From: Rhodococcus sp. HNM0569
GTDB lineage: Bacteria; Actinomycetota; Actinomycetes; Mycobacteriales; Mycobacteriaceae
Assembly (NCBI RefSeq): GCF_012726205.1
Contig: NZ_JAASAE010000015.1
Location: forward strand, 377-64,376
Direction of reading: 5' to 3'
DNA: 64,000 nt
How positions within the stretch are numbered: the first letter of the stretch is position 1; the number at the start of each line of letters is the position of its first letter. A program made the translations under genes and the position numbers. The notes under the pieces were generated by a model. That model had not been told where the DNA came from. It made no database searches and saw only the letters and a program-made list of their open reading frames with translations. This document shows positions 54,409 through 61,941 of this stretch, one piece after another.

Positions 54409-55035
54409 ATGAGCGATGCGGCCAAGAGCGTAGAAGACCGTTACCGCCACGGCGACCTGGACTTCGAGACCGCGGTGCAGGAAGTCACCGGTACCGACAT
54501 GGATCGCGAGGTCTTCGCGCGGATCGTGCACAGCCTCGCCGCAGCCGAGGTGCCGGGCGGTCCTGCGCTGTCCGAGCACGACGCTGCGTTGCTGGAGGAG
54601 GCCGGCTTCGTCACCGACCCCGCGGCCGCCACGGCGGCACGCGTGGACCGGGACATTCGCATGCAGCACCTACTTCGCAGCTCCCTGTCCGTCGCCGACG
54701 CCGCGCAGCGCCTCGGCGTCACCACCGCCCGCGTCCGCCAGCGCCTGGCAGACGGCACCCTGTGGGCGTTCGACTCGGGCCGGAACCGGCTGCTGCCGCC
54801 CGGCCAGTTCACCGCCGACGGCGCGGTGCCTCACCTCGAGAAAGTCCTCCCGCAGCTGGGCAAGGATCTGCACCCGCTCACCGTGCAGGCGCTGCTCACG
54901 CAGCCGCAGCCGGCCCTGACCGTCGACGGGCGACCGGTGTCGATCGCAGCGTGGCTGACCGGCTGCGCGGGAACCGACGCCGAGATCGAGCAGGTCGTCG
55001 ACGTGATCGCTGCTGCGGCCTGGGAAGGGGCGTAG
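54409..55035 (+). CDS. Antitoxin of a RES-type toxin-antitoxin pair
   Basis: This 208-residue protein precedes the RES-domain gene with no gap (TAG then ATG). A helix-turn-helix is visible at about 85-120 (SVADAAQRLGVTTARVRQRLADG), and the C-terminal part (HLEKVLPQLGKDLHPLTVQALLTQPQ, VDGRPVSIAAWLTG) resembles the Xre/MbcA/ParS antitoxin tail that blocks the RES active site. It is longer than classic Xre antitoxins (120-150) because of an N-terminal helical segment with many acidic residues. ATG 54409 is preferred because AAGGAGG lies 8 nt upstream; ATG 54403 is too close. It is expected to neutralise the toxin and repress the operon. Confidence 0.8.
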   Translation: MSDAAKSVEDRYRHGDLDFETAVQEVTGTDMDREVFARIVHSLAAAEVPGGPALSEHDAALLEEAGFVTDPAAATAARVDRDIRMQHLLRSSLSVADAAQRLGVTTARVRQRLADGTLWAFDSGRNRLLPPGQFTADGAVPHLEKVLPQLGKDLHPLTVQALLTQPQPALTVDGRPVSIAAWLTGCAGTDAEIEQVVDVIAAAAWEGA

Positions 55036-55683
55036 ATGGGGACAGTGGCTCTGCCGCCGCCTCCGACGGTCTCCGTCCTGCGCGACGCGGGCATCCATCC
55101 CGACGAACTGATCACCTGGCAGCCCACCGAGTTGCTGTGGCGCGTCCACCACACCACCGGAAGTCATGTCCTGCCCTGGGACGGGATGCGGACGTTCGGG
55201 CCGATCCTGCGGTTCGACCATCACCCGCTCCCCCGAGCCGAGCACTCCGGCTACGGCATCTGGTACGGCGTCTCCGATCCGCGCGATGGCCTGGCGGAGG
55301 CCTTCCAGACTGCGCGTGTCATCGACCGCCGGTACCGCGACCCGTACCTGACCGGGCTGAAGTGCACCCGGCCGTTACGGCTGTTGGATGTGTCCGGGAT
55401 CGGCGGAGGGGCCTGGGCGACCCGCGTGGGAGGCAATCATGCTCTCGACTCGGCCGCGCACGGCCGCAGTCAGCACTGGGCCCGCACCATCCACCGTGCC
55501 CACAGCGATCTCGACGGCGTCATCTACCGGGGCCGGTTCGCCGGGAGCGTGTGCGTCGCACTCGTCGAACGAGCAGTCGACGCCTTCCCTGTCCGACCGG
55601 CGCTGTCGCTGCCGCTGGCGCACCTCGCGCTCGAAGGCGCGATCGCCACTGCGGCGTACCAGCTCGGCTACACCATCGTCTGA
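55036..55683 (+). CDS. RES-domain toxin (NAD-degrading type)
   Basis: This 215-residue protein matches the RES domain. WRVHH with Arg36, WYGVSDPRDGLAEAF with Tyr77 and Glu88, and GVIYRGRFAGSVCVALVE with Ser171 are the expected active-site residues (Arg, Tyr, Glu, Ser). Characterised RES toxins such as MbcT break down NAD+ and stop growth unless bound by the antitoxin. It follows the antitoxin gene directly, which suggests coupled translation. At 215 residues it is somewhat longer than typical members (150-230). It lies between two fragments of a DUF3558 gene, as if inserted there. Confidence 0.85.
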   Translation: MGTVALPPPPTVSVLRDAGIHPDELITWQPTELLWRVHHTTGSHVLPWDGMRTFGPILRFDHHPLPRAEHSGYGIWYGVSDPRDGLAEAFQTARVIDRRYRDPYLTGLKCTRPLRLLDVSGIGGGAWATRVGGNHALDSAAHGRSQHWARTIHRAHSDLDGVIYRGRFAGSVCVALVERAVDAFPVRPALSLPLAHLALEGAIATAAYQLGYTIV

Positions 55684-55770
55684 CCAGGCACGCCCGTATC
55701 CCACAGGTTCGCCAGGCTGGACTCGAAGGGATCCCCGCGCGGGGCTGATGAAAGCAGTGGCAGGGCGCAT

Positions 55771-55851
55771 GTGACGGCACCGGGGGACCCCCACATCGAC
55801 GAGTGGATTGCAGATCGGACGGCCGCGATCATCGAACGCTACGTCGACTGA
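55771..55851 (+). pseudogene. Remnant of a DUF3558 lipoprotein gene (copy B, C-terminal end)
   Basis: The frame DEWIADRTAAIIERYVD followed by TGA (55849) matches the C-terminus EEWCKGLDQTAAIIERYV of the intact DUF3558 protein, with GCGATCATCGAACG shared at DNA level. Only this end remains. A GC palindrome (CCCCGCGCGGGG, 55733-55744) lies between it and the toxin stop. Confidence 0.7.
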
Positions 55852-55967
55852 CCCAGACCTCCGGCCAGCGCAAGCACTGGTTCCGGGCGGCACGAACACG
55901 GCCTGCGATAGGATCGCCGACACTGTCTGACGGGGGCACGGTACAACCAACGTTCGGGGGGCGAGTT

Positions 55968-56282
55968 ATGGCATTCAGTCTTGATCCGGCGGTGATCGAC
56001 GAATGTGTCGGGATCTGCGACGACATGATCGACAAGTTGGAGGACGGCCACAGAAGCGCGGTCCGTCTGGGACGGGTCTACGGATTTGGCGATCTCGATT
56101 CTGGACGCCAGCTGACGGTCGGGTACGAGCAGAAAGGTCAACTGACTGCTAGCGCGATTGCTGATCTGCGCCGGGCAGTCGAACGGACACGGCAAGCGCT
56201 GCTCGATGTCAAGGACGGCGCAATCGAGACCGACACCGACTTCGCTGCCATTCTCGCCGCCAACGTGCAGGAGATTGTGTGA
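55968..56282 (+). CDS. Small helical protein of the ESX-associated cluster
   Basis: This 104-residue protein is predicted to be a helical hairpin: one helix (PAVIDECVGICDDMIDKLEDG), a turn containing GFGDLDSGRQLTVGYEQKG, and a second helix (SAIADLRRAVERTRQALLDV). Size and shape recall WXG100 proteins, but there is no WXG motif, so it is only ESX-like. It begins with ATG 55968 after GGGGGGCGAG and its stop overlaps the DUF3558 start (TGATG). Similar small genes accompany DUF3558 and PPE-like genes in related actinobacteria, suggesting a secreted partner. The exact function is unknown. Confidence 0.75.
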   Translation: MAFSLDPAVIDECVGICDDMIDKLEDGHRSAVRLGRVYGFGDLDSGRQLTVGYEQKGQLTASAIADLRRAVERTRQALLDVKDGAIETDTDFAAILAANVQEIV

Positions 56283-56863
56283 TGCGACGTCAAGACACTG
56301 TGCTCGCGCTCCTCGTCTTCGGCGCGCTCTGGACAGGCGCGACGGCGTGTGGGAGTCCCGACATCGACGAGTCTGCGGCGCCTGCGGTGACTGCGGAGCG
56401 GACGCCACGAGCCACCGACAAGTCGGGGCGACCGCAGGTAAACTTCGATCCTTGTCTCGACCTACCTGACGAGGCGCTCCGAGAAGCTGGTTACGATCCG
56501 GCCGACGCCGACGAGGACAGTTTCTCTCCTGACGAGTACACATTCCTCGACTGCACATGGACATCGTTCGACGGCCGCTATGGCCTGAATGTGCTCTCCG
56601 GCAACATAACCTGGGAGGAACAGCGGGAAAAGGTCAAGGACTATTCGACTCCCATCACGGTTGGTTCCCGCCCGGCTCTTCTCGACGAAGACCCGGCAGC
56701 TCCCGAAGCCTGCGCTATTGCCTTTCCCTCGGACATTGGCGTGGTGATCGCGTCACGAACAGTGGTCTGGGGTGACGGCGAGGAGGCCCCTAAAGAAGAA
56801 TGGTGCAAGGGCCTCGATCAGACTGCGGCGATCATCGAACGATACGTTCCACAGGGGGGATGA
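56282..56863 (+). CDS. DUF3558-domain putative lipoprotein
   Basis: This 193-residue protein has a signal peptide with a lipobox-like end (ALWTGATAC, cysteine about residue 23), then the DUF3558 domain: FDPCLDLPDEALREAGYDPA, CTWTSFDGRYGLNV, CAIAFPSDIGVVI and WCKGLDQTAAIIERYV, with two conserved cysteine pairs probably disulphide-bonded. DUF3558 proteins are common envelope lipoproteins in mycolate actinobacteria. ATG 56282 overlaps the preceding stop; GTG 56279 is an alternative. It is the intact relative of the two fragments at 54057 and 55771. The PPE-like gene follows after 3 nt. Confidence 0.85.
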   Translation: MRRQDTVLALLVFGALWTGATACGSPDIDESAAPAVTAERTPRATDKSGRPQVNFDPCLDLPDEALREAGYDPADADEDSFSPDEYTFLDCTWTSFDGRYGLNVLSGNITWEEQREKVKDYSTPITVGSRPALLDEDPAAPEACAIAFPSDIGVVIASRTVVWGDGEEAPKEEWCKGLDQTAAIIERYVPQGG

Positions 56864-56866
56864 ACA

Positions 56867-58147
56867 ATGTCGGGTGAGAACAGCGACTTCCTAGATACTG
56901 TTGTGAACCAACTCGTTCCGGGCGGCGCGGGTTCGGCTGAGCGAGAGAAGACAAACAGCAGTGTCCGCCAACTGATCGACAACGGCGACCTCGAAACCGA
57001 CGAGCCGTACATCTCCACCATGGAGAGCTTCCAGGGATTCACCCACGAAGAGATCTCCGCCAAAGTTTCGGCGATTGCTCCCAGCACAATCAACGAGCTG
57101 GCCACCCGGTACAGGCAACTTGCGACATCGATCGACATCGGCTGGGAGCTGCTGCACCTGCAGATGACGCTGGGCCGGGGCTGGACCGGCGACGCGGCCA
57201 CTGCGGCGACGAGTTCGATCGCAGAACTGTCGCAGCCGGCAGCGCGTATGCGTTCTGCGCTCCAGTCGGTCGGTTTGAAGCTCGACGCGCTGAGCAGCGC
57301 CGCGAGCGACCTCAAGGCGTCGATCCCCCAGCCAAGCCTGTCGTCCACCGCACCGCTTGCGCTTCTGAGCGGGTCGAGTGTGATGGCCGAGGAAACGGCC
57401 CGTGAGGAAGCGCGCCAGACCGCGATCCGGGCGATGGAAGCGGTCTACGTCCCCAACTACACCTCGGCGGGGACGAACGTGCCCGGATTCGGTCGAGCAC
57501 CCGAGGGTCCCGGCGACGCCGGCCCGGGCGTCGGCGGTATCGGTTCGGGCGGTGTCGGCGGGCTCGGTGGCGGCGCTGGGGGCGGAGCCGGCGCGGCCGG
57601 CGACGCAGCCGCGGGCGGTGCCGCCGAGGCTGGCGCGGGGCAGGGCGACCCGAACGCGGCAGCGCAGACGCAGGCAGCATCCGCCAACGGCGCGGAGGGC
57701 CTCGGCCAGGGTTCCGGCCTGGGCCGACCCGACGCCGCATCCACGAGCGCCGCGTCGACCGGCGCGAACCCGAACGGTCAGGCCGGGTCGGGTGCCCACG
57801 GCGGCGGAGCCGGTGCGGGCGGCGGCGCGTACGGCGTCGGTGGTGGCGGCAGCGCCGCTCGCCGCAAGGACGAGCGCGAGAACCAGAACGGCGCGATGAT
57901 GGGCGCCGTCCCGCCCGGGGCCGCAGCGGGTGCCGCGGCTGCGGCAGCCGCGGGCAGCGCCAAGCCGAGCAGCCTCGCACGTCCCGGCATGGGCATGGGA
58001 ATGCCGATGATGGGTGCGGGCGCACGCGGCGCGAAGGGCGAGGACGACACCGAGCACGAGACTCCGAGCTACCTCGTCAACGTCGAGAACGGAAACGAAC
58101 TCATCGGCGACATCGAACCCGTGTCACCCCCGGTCATCGGCGCATGA
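56867..58147 (+). CDS. PPE-like/WXG-fold ESX substrate with Gly/Ala-rich tail
   Basis: This 426-residue protein has an N-terminal helical domain (about 55-150) with a WXG-type turn (LGRGWTGDAATAA), like PPE or LXG-type ESX substrates. It continues into a long low-complexity region rich in Gly, Ala, Ser and Gln (about 205-375), and ends with a conserved-looking TPSYLVNVENGNELIGDIEPV. The N-terminal PPE motif itself is absent. Its stop overlaps the EspG start as ATGA. EspG binds PPE-type proteins before export, so this protein is the probable partner. No ESX core gene (EccC, EccD, MycP) is in the window. Confidence 0.82.
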   Translation: MSGENSDFLDTVVNQLVPGGAGSAEREKTNSSVRQLIDNGDLETDEPYISTMESFQGFTHEEISAKVSAIAPSTINELATRYRQLATSIDIGWELLHLQMTLGRGWTGDAATAATSSIAELSQPAARMRSALQSVGLKLDALSSAASDLKASIPQPSLSSTAPLALLSGSSVMAEETAREEARQTAIRAMEAVYVPNYTSAGTNVPGFGRAPEGPGDAGPGVGGIGSGGVGGLGGGAGGGAGAAGDAAAGGAAEAGAGQGDPNAAAQTQAASANGAEGLGQGSGLGRPDAASTSAASTGANPNGQAGSGAHGGGAGAGGGAYGVGGGGSAARRKDERENQNGAMMGAVPPGAAAGAAAAAAAGSAKPSSLARPGMGMGMPMMGAGARGAKGEDDTEHETPSYLVNVENGNELIGDIEPVSPPVIGA

Positions 58148-58899
58148 GCTGGTCGCTCACGCCGGGGCAGTTCATGTGCCTCTGGGAGACAACGGGACTC
58201 GATCGTATGCCGTATCCGCTGCGCTACCGCTCGCCTGCCCGCACGCAGAACGAGTACGCGGAACAGCAGATGCGGCTCGCCCGCTGGCGCGACGGCATCG
58301 ACGACCCGAAACTCGAGGCGTCGATCCGCGCGCTGCGCAACCCCGACGTGAGCGTCACCCTCTACGTGCCGGAGGTGGGCAACGGGCCCGCGATCCGGCG
58401 TCGCATGTGCCTGCGCGGCCGCGTCGGCGTCGTCGCCGATCAGGACGACGCCGCCACCGGCTTCGGCACCATCACGATCGACGCGCGCGGCGGCCACGTC
58501 CGCGACACCCTCGACTGGATGTGCCGCGGCCTGCTCGCGGCGATCCCGTCGATGCACCCCGGCCGCACCCGCTCGGTGTCGGCCGACCCCGAAGAGCTGG
58601 GCGACGCCCAGCCCACCGTGCTGCAGGGCGCACAGGCCAGCGGGGCGCAGCTGATCAGGAAGATCGTGTCGCGCCGCGACGGCGCCGGGTACCTGTGTGT
58701 GCACGGGCCCCGCGAGGGTGCGAGTGAACCCCTCGTCGACGAGCTGACGTGGCTCGACATCGCCGACGACGGCCGCTACCTGTACCACCGCGACCATCGC
58801 GTCCACCTGCGCGCCGCGGACACCGACGCCATCCGCGACGCGTTGCATTCGATCCTCGTGGCGGCCACCTCCCGAGAACCGGCACCCGCTGCCCGCTGA
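58144..58899 (+). CDS. EspG-family ESX secretion chaperone
   Basis: This 251-residue protein begins SWSLTPGQFMCLWETTGLDR followed by MPYPLRYRS, the hallmark N-terminus of the EspG family, and has the two-lobed quasi-dimer layout (TITIDARGGHVRDTLDWMCRG, TWLDIADDGRYLYH). EspG proteins bind the helical tip of PE-PPE pairs in the cytosol and deliver them to the ESX machine. It overlaps the PPE-like gene by 4 nt (ATGA), which makes a matched chaperone/substrate pair very likely. The ESX channel must be encoded elsewhere. Confidence 0.9.
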   Translation: MSWSLTPGQFMCLWETTGLDRMPYPLRYRSPARTQNEYAEQQMRLARWRDGIDDPKLEASIRALRNPDVSVTLYVPEVGNGPAIRRRMCLRGRVGVVADQDDAATGFGTITIDARGGHVRDTLDWMCRGLLAAIPSMHPGRTRSVSADPEELGDAQPTVLQGAQASGAQLIRKIVSRRDGAGYLCVHGPREGASEPLVDELTWLDIADDGRYLYHRDHRVHLRAADTDAIRDALHSILVAATSREPAPAAR

Positions 58900-58915
58900 A
58901 CGCTAGGCTGTCGGA

Positions 58916-59389
58916 ATGGCCGATCGCGACCGGGACGAACAGGGACGCCCGCTCAACGCGCGCCCGCGCGACGGTCTGGGCCGTCCGCTCCCGCGCGGCG
59001 CCGAAGGCGTGCCCCGAATACCGGACGACCTCGAGCTTCCGCCGGGCGAGGCGATCACCGAAACCCAGCGCCTCCTCGACCACGAACAGCCTTTCCACGC
59101 CCACGAAGTGCTCGAAAGCGTGTGGAAGAGTTGCCCGCCTGAGGAACGCGCGCTGTGGCAGGGCCTCGCCCAACTCGCCGTCGGGCTCACGCATCTGCTG
59201 CGCGGCAACCGTGTCGGCGCCCGCTCGCTCATGGCGCAGGCCCACGCGCGGATCCGGCTCTACGAGACCGACCCACCGTACGATCTCGACATCACCGGCC
59301 TCATGGCATGGGCAGAGCACATCGAATACGAGATCGACGCCGACCGCCCACTCGAACCCGTTCCCGTCCCCCGACTGCGAGTACCGTGA
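58916..59389 (+). CDS. DUF309-domain protein
   Basis: This 157-residue protein has the DUF309 core FHAHEVLESVWKSCP (about 60-75), then LWQGLAQLAVGLTHLLRGN and a C-terminal helix. DUF309 is a small all-helical domain, probably metal-binding through the HAHE residues; its function is unknown. The N-terminal 40 residues are arginine- and proline-rich and probably disordered. It starts 17 nt after the EspG gene but looks like housekeeping DNA rather than part of the ESX set. The next gene begins 2 nt after its stop. Confidence 0.88.
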   Translation: MADRDRDEQGRPLNARPRDGLGRPLPRGAEGVPRIPDDLELPPGEAITETQRLLDHEQPFHAHEVLESVWKSCPPEERALWQGLAQLAVGLTHLLRGNRVGARSLMAQAHARIRLYETDPPYDLDITGLMAWAEHIEYEIDADRPLEPVPVPRLRVP

Positions 59390-59391
59390 CC

Positions 59392-60030
59392 ATGCGTTTG
59401 CCGATGTTTCCGCTCGGATCCAGTTTTCTTCCTGGACAGAAACTTCCGCTGCACATCTTCGAACCCCGGTATCAGCGTCTCGTGCAGGACTGCCTCGCGT
59501 CGCCCGACGGCCCGCTGTTCGGTGTCGTGCTCATCGCGCGCGGCAACGAGGTCGGCGGCGGCGAGGAGAGGCACGACATCGGCACCCTCGCCCGCATCGA
59601 GGCACACGTCGAGGCTGGTGGAGGCCGTTACGAACTGTTCTGCCGCACCGAAAGTCGCATCCGCGTCAACGCGTGGCTGCCGGACGACCCGTACCCCGTC
59701 GCGGACGTCGACCTGTGGCCCGACGAGGACAACGGCACCCAGCTGGTCGACTTCGAGTTCCCCGCGCTGGTCGAGCGCATCGAGTTCCTGTACGGCCTGC
59801 TGGGCAAGCTGGCCGACCGTACCGGCAGCGAGAAGCCCGATACACCACAGATTTCCGGCTTCCGCGGCTCGCTCGGCGAGCGGCTGTTCGAGATCGCCAC
59901 CCATGTTCCGATGGGCGATGCCGACCGGCTCGAGGTGCTCGCCGCGGCGGGCGCCGATGCGCGCATGCGGGCCGTCGCCGAAGCGGTGGAGAACGCGGTC
60001 GAGATGGTGCAGTTCCGTCTGCTCGAGTGA
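59392..60030 (+). CDS. Lon N-terminal-domain (LON substrate-binding) protein
   Basis: This 212-residue protein consists of the Lon protease N-terminal domain alone: LPMFPLGSSFLPGQKLPLHIFEPRY is the typical opening, followed by LFGVVLIARGNEVGG and RYELFCRTESRIRVNAW. It lacks the AAA+ and protease domains. Such stand-alone LON proteins are widespread in actinobacteria and are presumed to bind unfolded peptides, but their role is unknown. ATG 59392 lies 2 nt after the DUF309 stop (GTG 59386 would overlap it). An alpha/beta hydrolase gene follows after 9 nt. Confidence 0.88.
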   Translation: MRLPMFPLGSSFLPGQKLPLHIFEPRYQRLVQDCLASPDGPLFGVVLIARGNEVGGGEERHDIGTLARIEAHVEAGGGRYELFCRTESRIRVNAWLPDDPYPVADVDLWPDEDNGTQLVDFEFPALVERIEFLYGLLGKLADRTGSEKPDTPQISGFRGSLGERLFEIATHVPMGDADRLEVLAAAGADARMRAVAEAVENAVEMVQFRLLE

Positions 60031-60039
60031 AAGGACACG

Positions 60040-60879
60040 ATGAACGATCGGCTCGACTCGTACGAACGCGACGGTCTTCGCTTCGACGTCCGCGACAGCG
60101 GGCCTGCCAGCGGACCGACAGTCGTGCTGCTGCACGGCTTCCCACAGGACTCCCGAAGTTGGGATGCCGTCGCGGAGCGATTGGGCGCGAAAGGTTTCCG
60201 CACCGTCGCCCCGGATCAACGTGGCTACTCGGACGGCGCTCGCCCCCGTCGGCGCCGCGACTACACGCTCGACCGACTTGCGGCCGACGTCGTCGCCCTG
60301 ATCGACCGGATCGGTTCGGGGCCCGTGCATCTCGTCGGACACGACTGGGGTGCCGCGGTGGCGTGGGCCGTCGCCGCAGACCATCCCGACAAGGTCCGCA
60401 CACTCACCGCAGTGTCCGTGCCGCATCCCGCCGCGTTCGCCAAGGCCGCCGCGACCAGCACCCAGGGCCTCAAGTCCTGGTACATGCTGGCCTTCCAGGT
60501 GCCGTGGCTCCCGGAGCGGCTGCTCGGCCGACCCGACACCGCCGCGTGGGCGCTGGGCCGCACAGGCCAGCAACCGGACGCCGCAGCGCGCGACGCCGAC
60601 GCGATGCGCGACCGGTCCCGCGCCCGCGGCGCGCTCGCGTGGTACCGCGCGCTGCCGTTCGCGAGCCGCGGCGCGATGCGCGCGCGAGTGCAGGCGCCGA
60701 CGCTGATGGTGTGGAGCGACGGCGACACCGCGGTCGGGCGACAGGGACCGGAGCGCACCGCCGCCTACGTCGACGGCCCGTTCCACCTCGAGGTGCTGCG
60801 CGGCGTGAGCCATTGGATTCCGGACGAGGCGCCCGAGGAGCTCGCGCGGCTGATCGTGCAGCACACCGAACGCCCGTGA
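60040..60879 (+). CDS. Alpha/beta hydrolase, epoxide hydrolase-like
   Basis: This 279-residue hydrolase has HGFP at 32-35 (oxyanion hole), the nucleophile elbow GHDWG with Asp102 and a catalytic His258 in GVSHWIPD. An aspartate nucleophile with HGFP is the pattern of epoxide hydrolases and haloalkane dehalogenases; the HGFPQDSRSW opening and RGYSDG favour epoxide hydrolase. Ring-opening tyrosines in the lid cannot be pinned down by eye. It starts 9 nt after the Lon-N gene and is the last gene before the tRNA. Confidence 0.85.
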   Translation: MNDRLDSYERDGLRFDVRDSGPASGPTVVLLHGFPQDSRSWDAVAERLGAKGFRTVAPDQRGYSDGARPRRRRDYTLDRLAADVVALIDRIGSGPVHLVGHDWGAAVAWAVAADHPDKVRTLTAVSVPHPAAFAKAAATSTQGLKSWYMLAFQVPWLPERLLGRPDTAAWALGRTGQQPDAAARDADAMRDRSRARGALAWYRALPFASRGAMRARVQAPTLMVWSDGDTAVGRQGPERTAAYVDGPFHLEVLRGVSHWIPDEAPEELARLIVQHTERP

Positions 60880-60951
60880 GCTGCGACGATCTGGTACCCG
60901 AGCGCCCTTGGTCATTACCCCCTCACGCGTCGTGTATGGTGGGAGATACGA

Positions 60952-61028
60952 CGCGGGGTGGAGCAGCTCGGTAGCTCGCTGGGCTCATAACCCAGAGGTC
61001 GCAGGTTCAAATCCTGTCCCCGCTACCA
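60952..61028 (+). tRNA. Initiator tRNA-fMet (CAT)
   Basis: A complete 77-nt cloverleaf with encoded CCA: acceptor CGCGGGG pairs with CCCCGCT except at the first position (C1 against T72), the anticodon loop is CTCATAA and the anticodon stem has three G-C pairs (CTGGG/CCCAG), both marks of the initiator. The T arm is AGGTTCAAATCCT. A -10-like TATGGT lies at 60935-60940. A strong terminator follows. Confidence 0.97.
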
Positions 61029-61032
61029 AGAC

Positions 61033-61064
61033 CAGGCCCGGGATCCGATCGGATCCCGGGCCTG
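61033..61064. terminator. Rho-independent terminator after tRNA-fMet
   Basis: A perfect 14-bp stem (61033-61046 with 61051-61064, core GGCCCGGGATCC) with a 4-nt GATC loop is followed by AAGTCTTTT. It lies 5 nt after the tRNA and also faces the end of the MBL gene on the other strand. Confidence 0.9.
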
Positions 61065-61072
61065 AAGTCTTT

Positions 61073-61822
61073 TCAGCGACTCGACCGCAATGCTCGCTCC
61101 ACGGCCTCGTCGATGCTGCCGCGATACACGGGCCCGTGCCCGGGCAGCAGGACGTCGGCGCCCGATGACGCGAGCGCGCCGATCGCGCGGTGCGCCGCGT
61201 CGACGTCGTGGTGGAACATCGGAAGCAGGAACTGCGGCCCCTCGCGGCGCGACGTGCCGTGGCCGGTGATCAGCGCGTCGCCGCTCACCACGGCTCCGAC
61301 ATCGGGCAGCAGGTAGGCGGTGTGCCCCGAGGTGTGGCCGGGTGTCGCGACCGGCACCGGGCGGCCCGGGAGGTCGAGCGGCGACGCGTCGCCGAAACCC
61401 CGGGCCTCCGGAACGGAGACCTTCTCGAGCCCGCCCTGGCGCATGATGTGCAGTGCCCATCCCGCGACACCGGGCCGCCACACGTTCCGCGCGACCGCGG
61501 CGGGCGTCGCCTGCTCGAGATACTCGCGGCGCGCATGCCGCGCCTCGCGGTCGGAGGTGAGGACGGGCGTCGAGAACTGCTGTACCAGTGCAGGTATCGA
61601 ACCGATGTGGTCGACATGTGCGTGCGTCACCAGGATCGCCTCGACATCGGTCATGCGGTGACCGATCGACTCGACCGACGCGACGACGGCGTCCCGGTGC
61701 GCGGGATAGCCTGCGTCGACGAGCGTCAGCGCGCGCCCGTCCCCGAGGAGGATCCAGTTGACGCTGCCCGCGTCTACGAAGTACGTGCCGTCGGCCACCT
61801 GGGTCACGCTCGGAGTCGTCAT
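61073..61822 (-). CDS. Metallo-beta-lactamase-fold hydrolase
   Basis: This 249-residue MBL-fold protein has the metal-binding THAHVDHIGS (His67, His69, Asp71, His72), then TPGHTSGHTAY and VVSGDALITGHG with the bridging aspartate, and a final LLPGHGPVY histidine. The GHTSGH and SGDALI segments place it among glyoxalase-II/lactonase-like enzymes that hydrolyse thioesters or lactones. The specific substrate is unknown. ATG 61822 is chosen; longer in-frame starts read into arginine-rich sequence. It ends at the terminator shared with the tRNA. Confidence 0.9.
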   Translation of the reverse strand: MTTPSVTQVADGTYFVDAGSVNWILLGDGRALTLVDAGYPAHRDAVVASVESIGHRMTDVEAILVTHAHVDHIGSIPALVQQFSTPVLTSDREARHARREYLEQATPAAVARNVWRPGVAGWALHIMRQGGLEKVSVPEARGFGDASPLDLPGRPVPVATPGHTSGHTAYLLPDVGAVVSGDALITGHGTSRREGPQFLLPMFHHDVDAAHRAIGALASSGADVLLPGHGPVYRGSIDEAVERALRSSR

Positions 61823-61941
61823 GCCGACACGATAGAGACTCGCGGCGACGGCCCTGCGCCGCCACGCCCTGACGTGCGATGATCGGCGCGCACCTCCGCT
61901 CACGCAGCACGCGGCACCCGACACCGAGAGGCACGGACGTC

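Noticed and set aside
57500-58000. PE_PGRS-type protein
   Set aside because: The tail is Gly/Ala-rich, but it lacks GGA/GGN triplet periodicity and the protein has no PE domain; an ESX substrate with a low-complexity linker fits better.
61073-61822. Beta-lactamase
   Set aside because: Only the shared metal-binding fold is present; there is no signal peptide, and the GHTSGH/SGDALI segments fit thioesterase or lactonase relatives.
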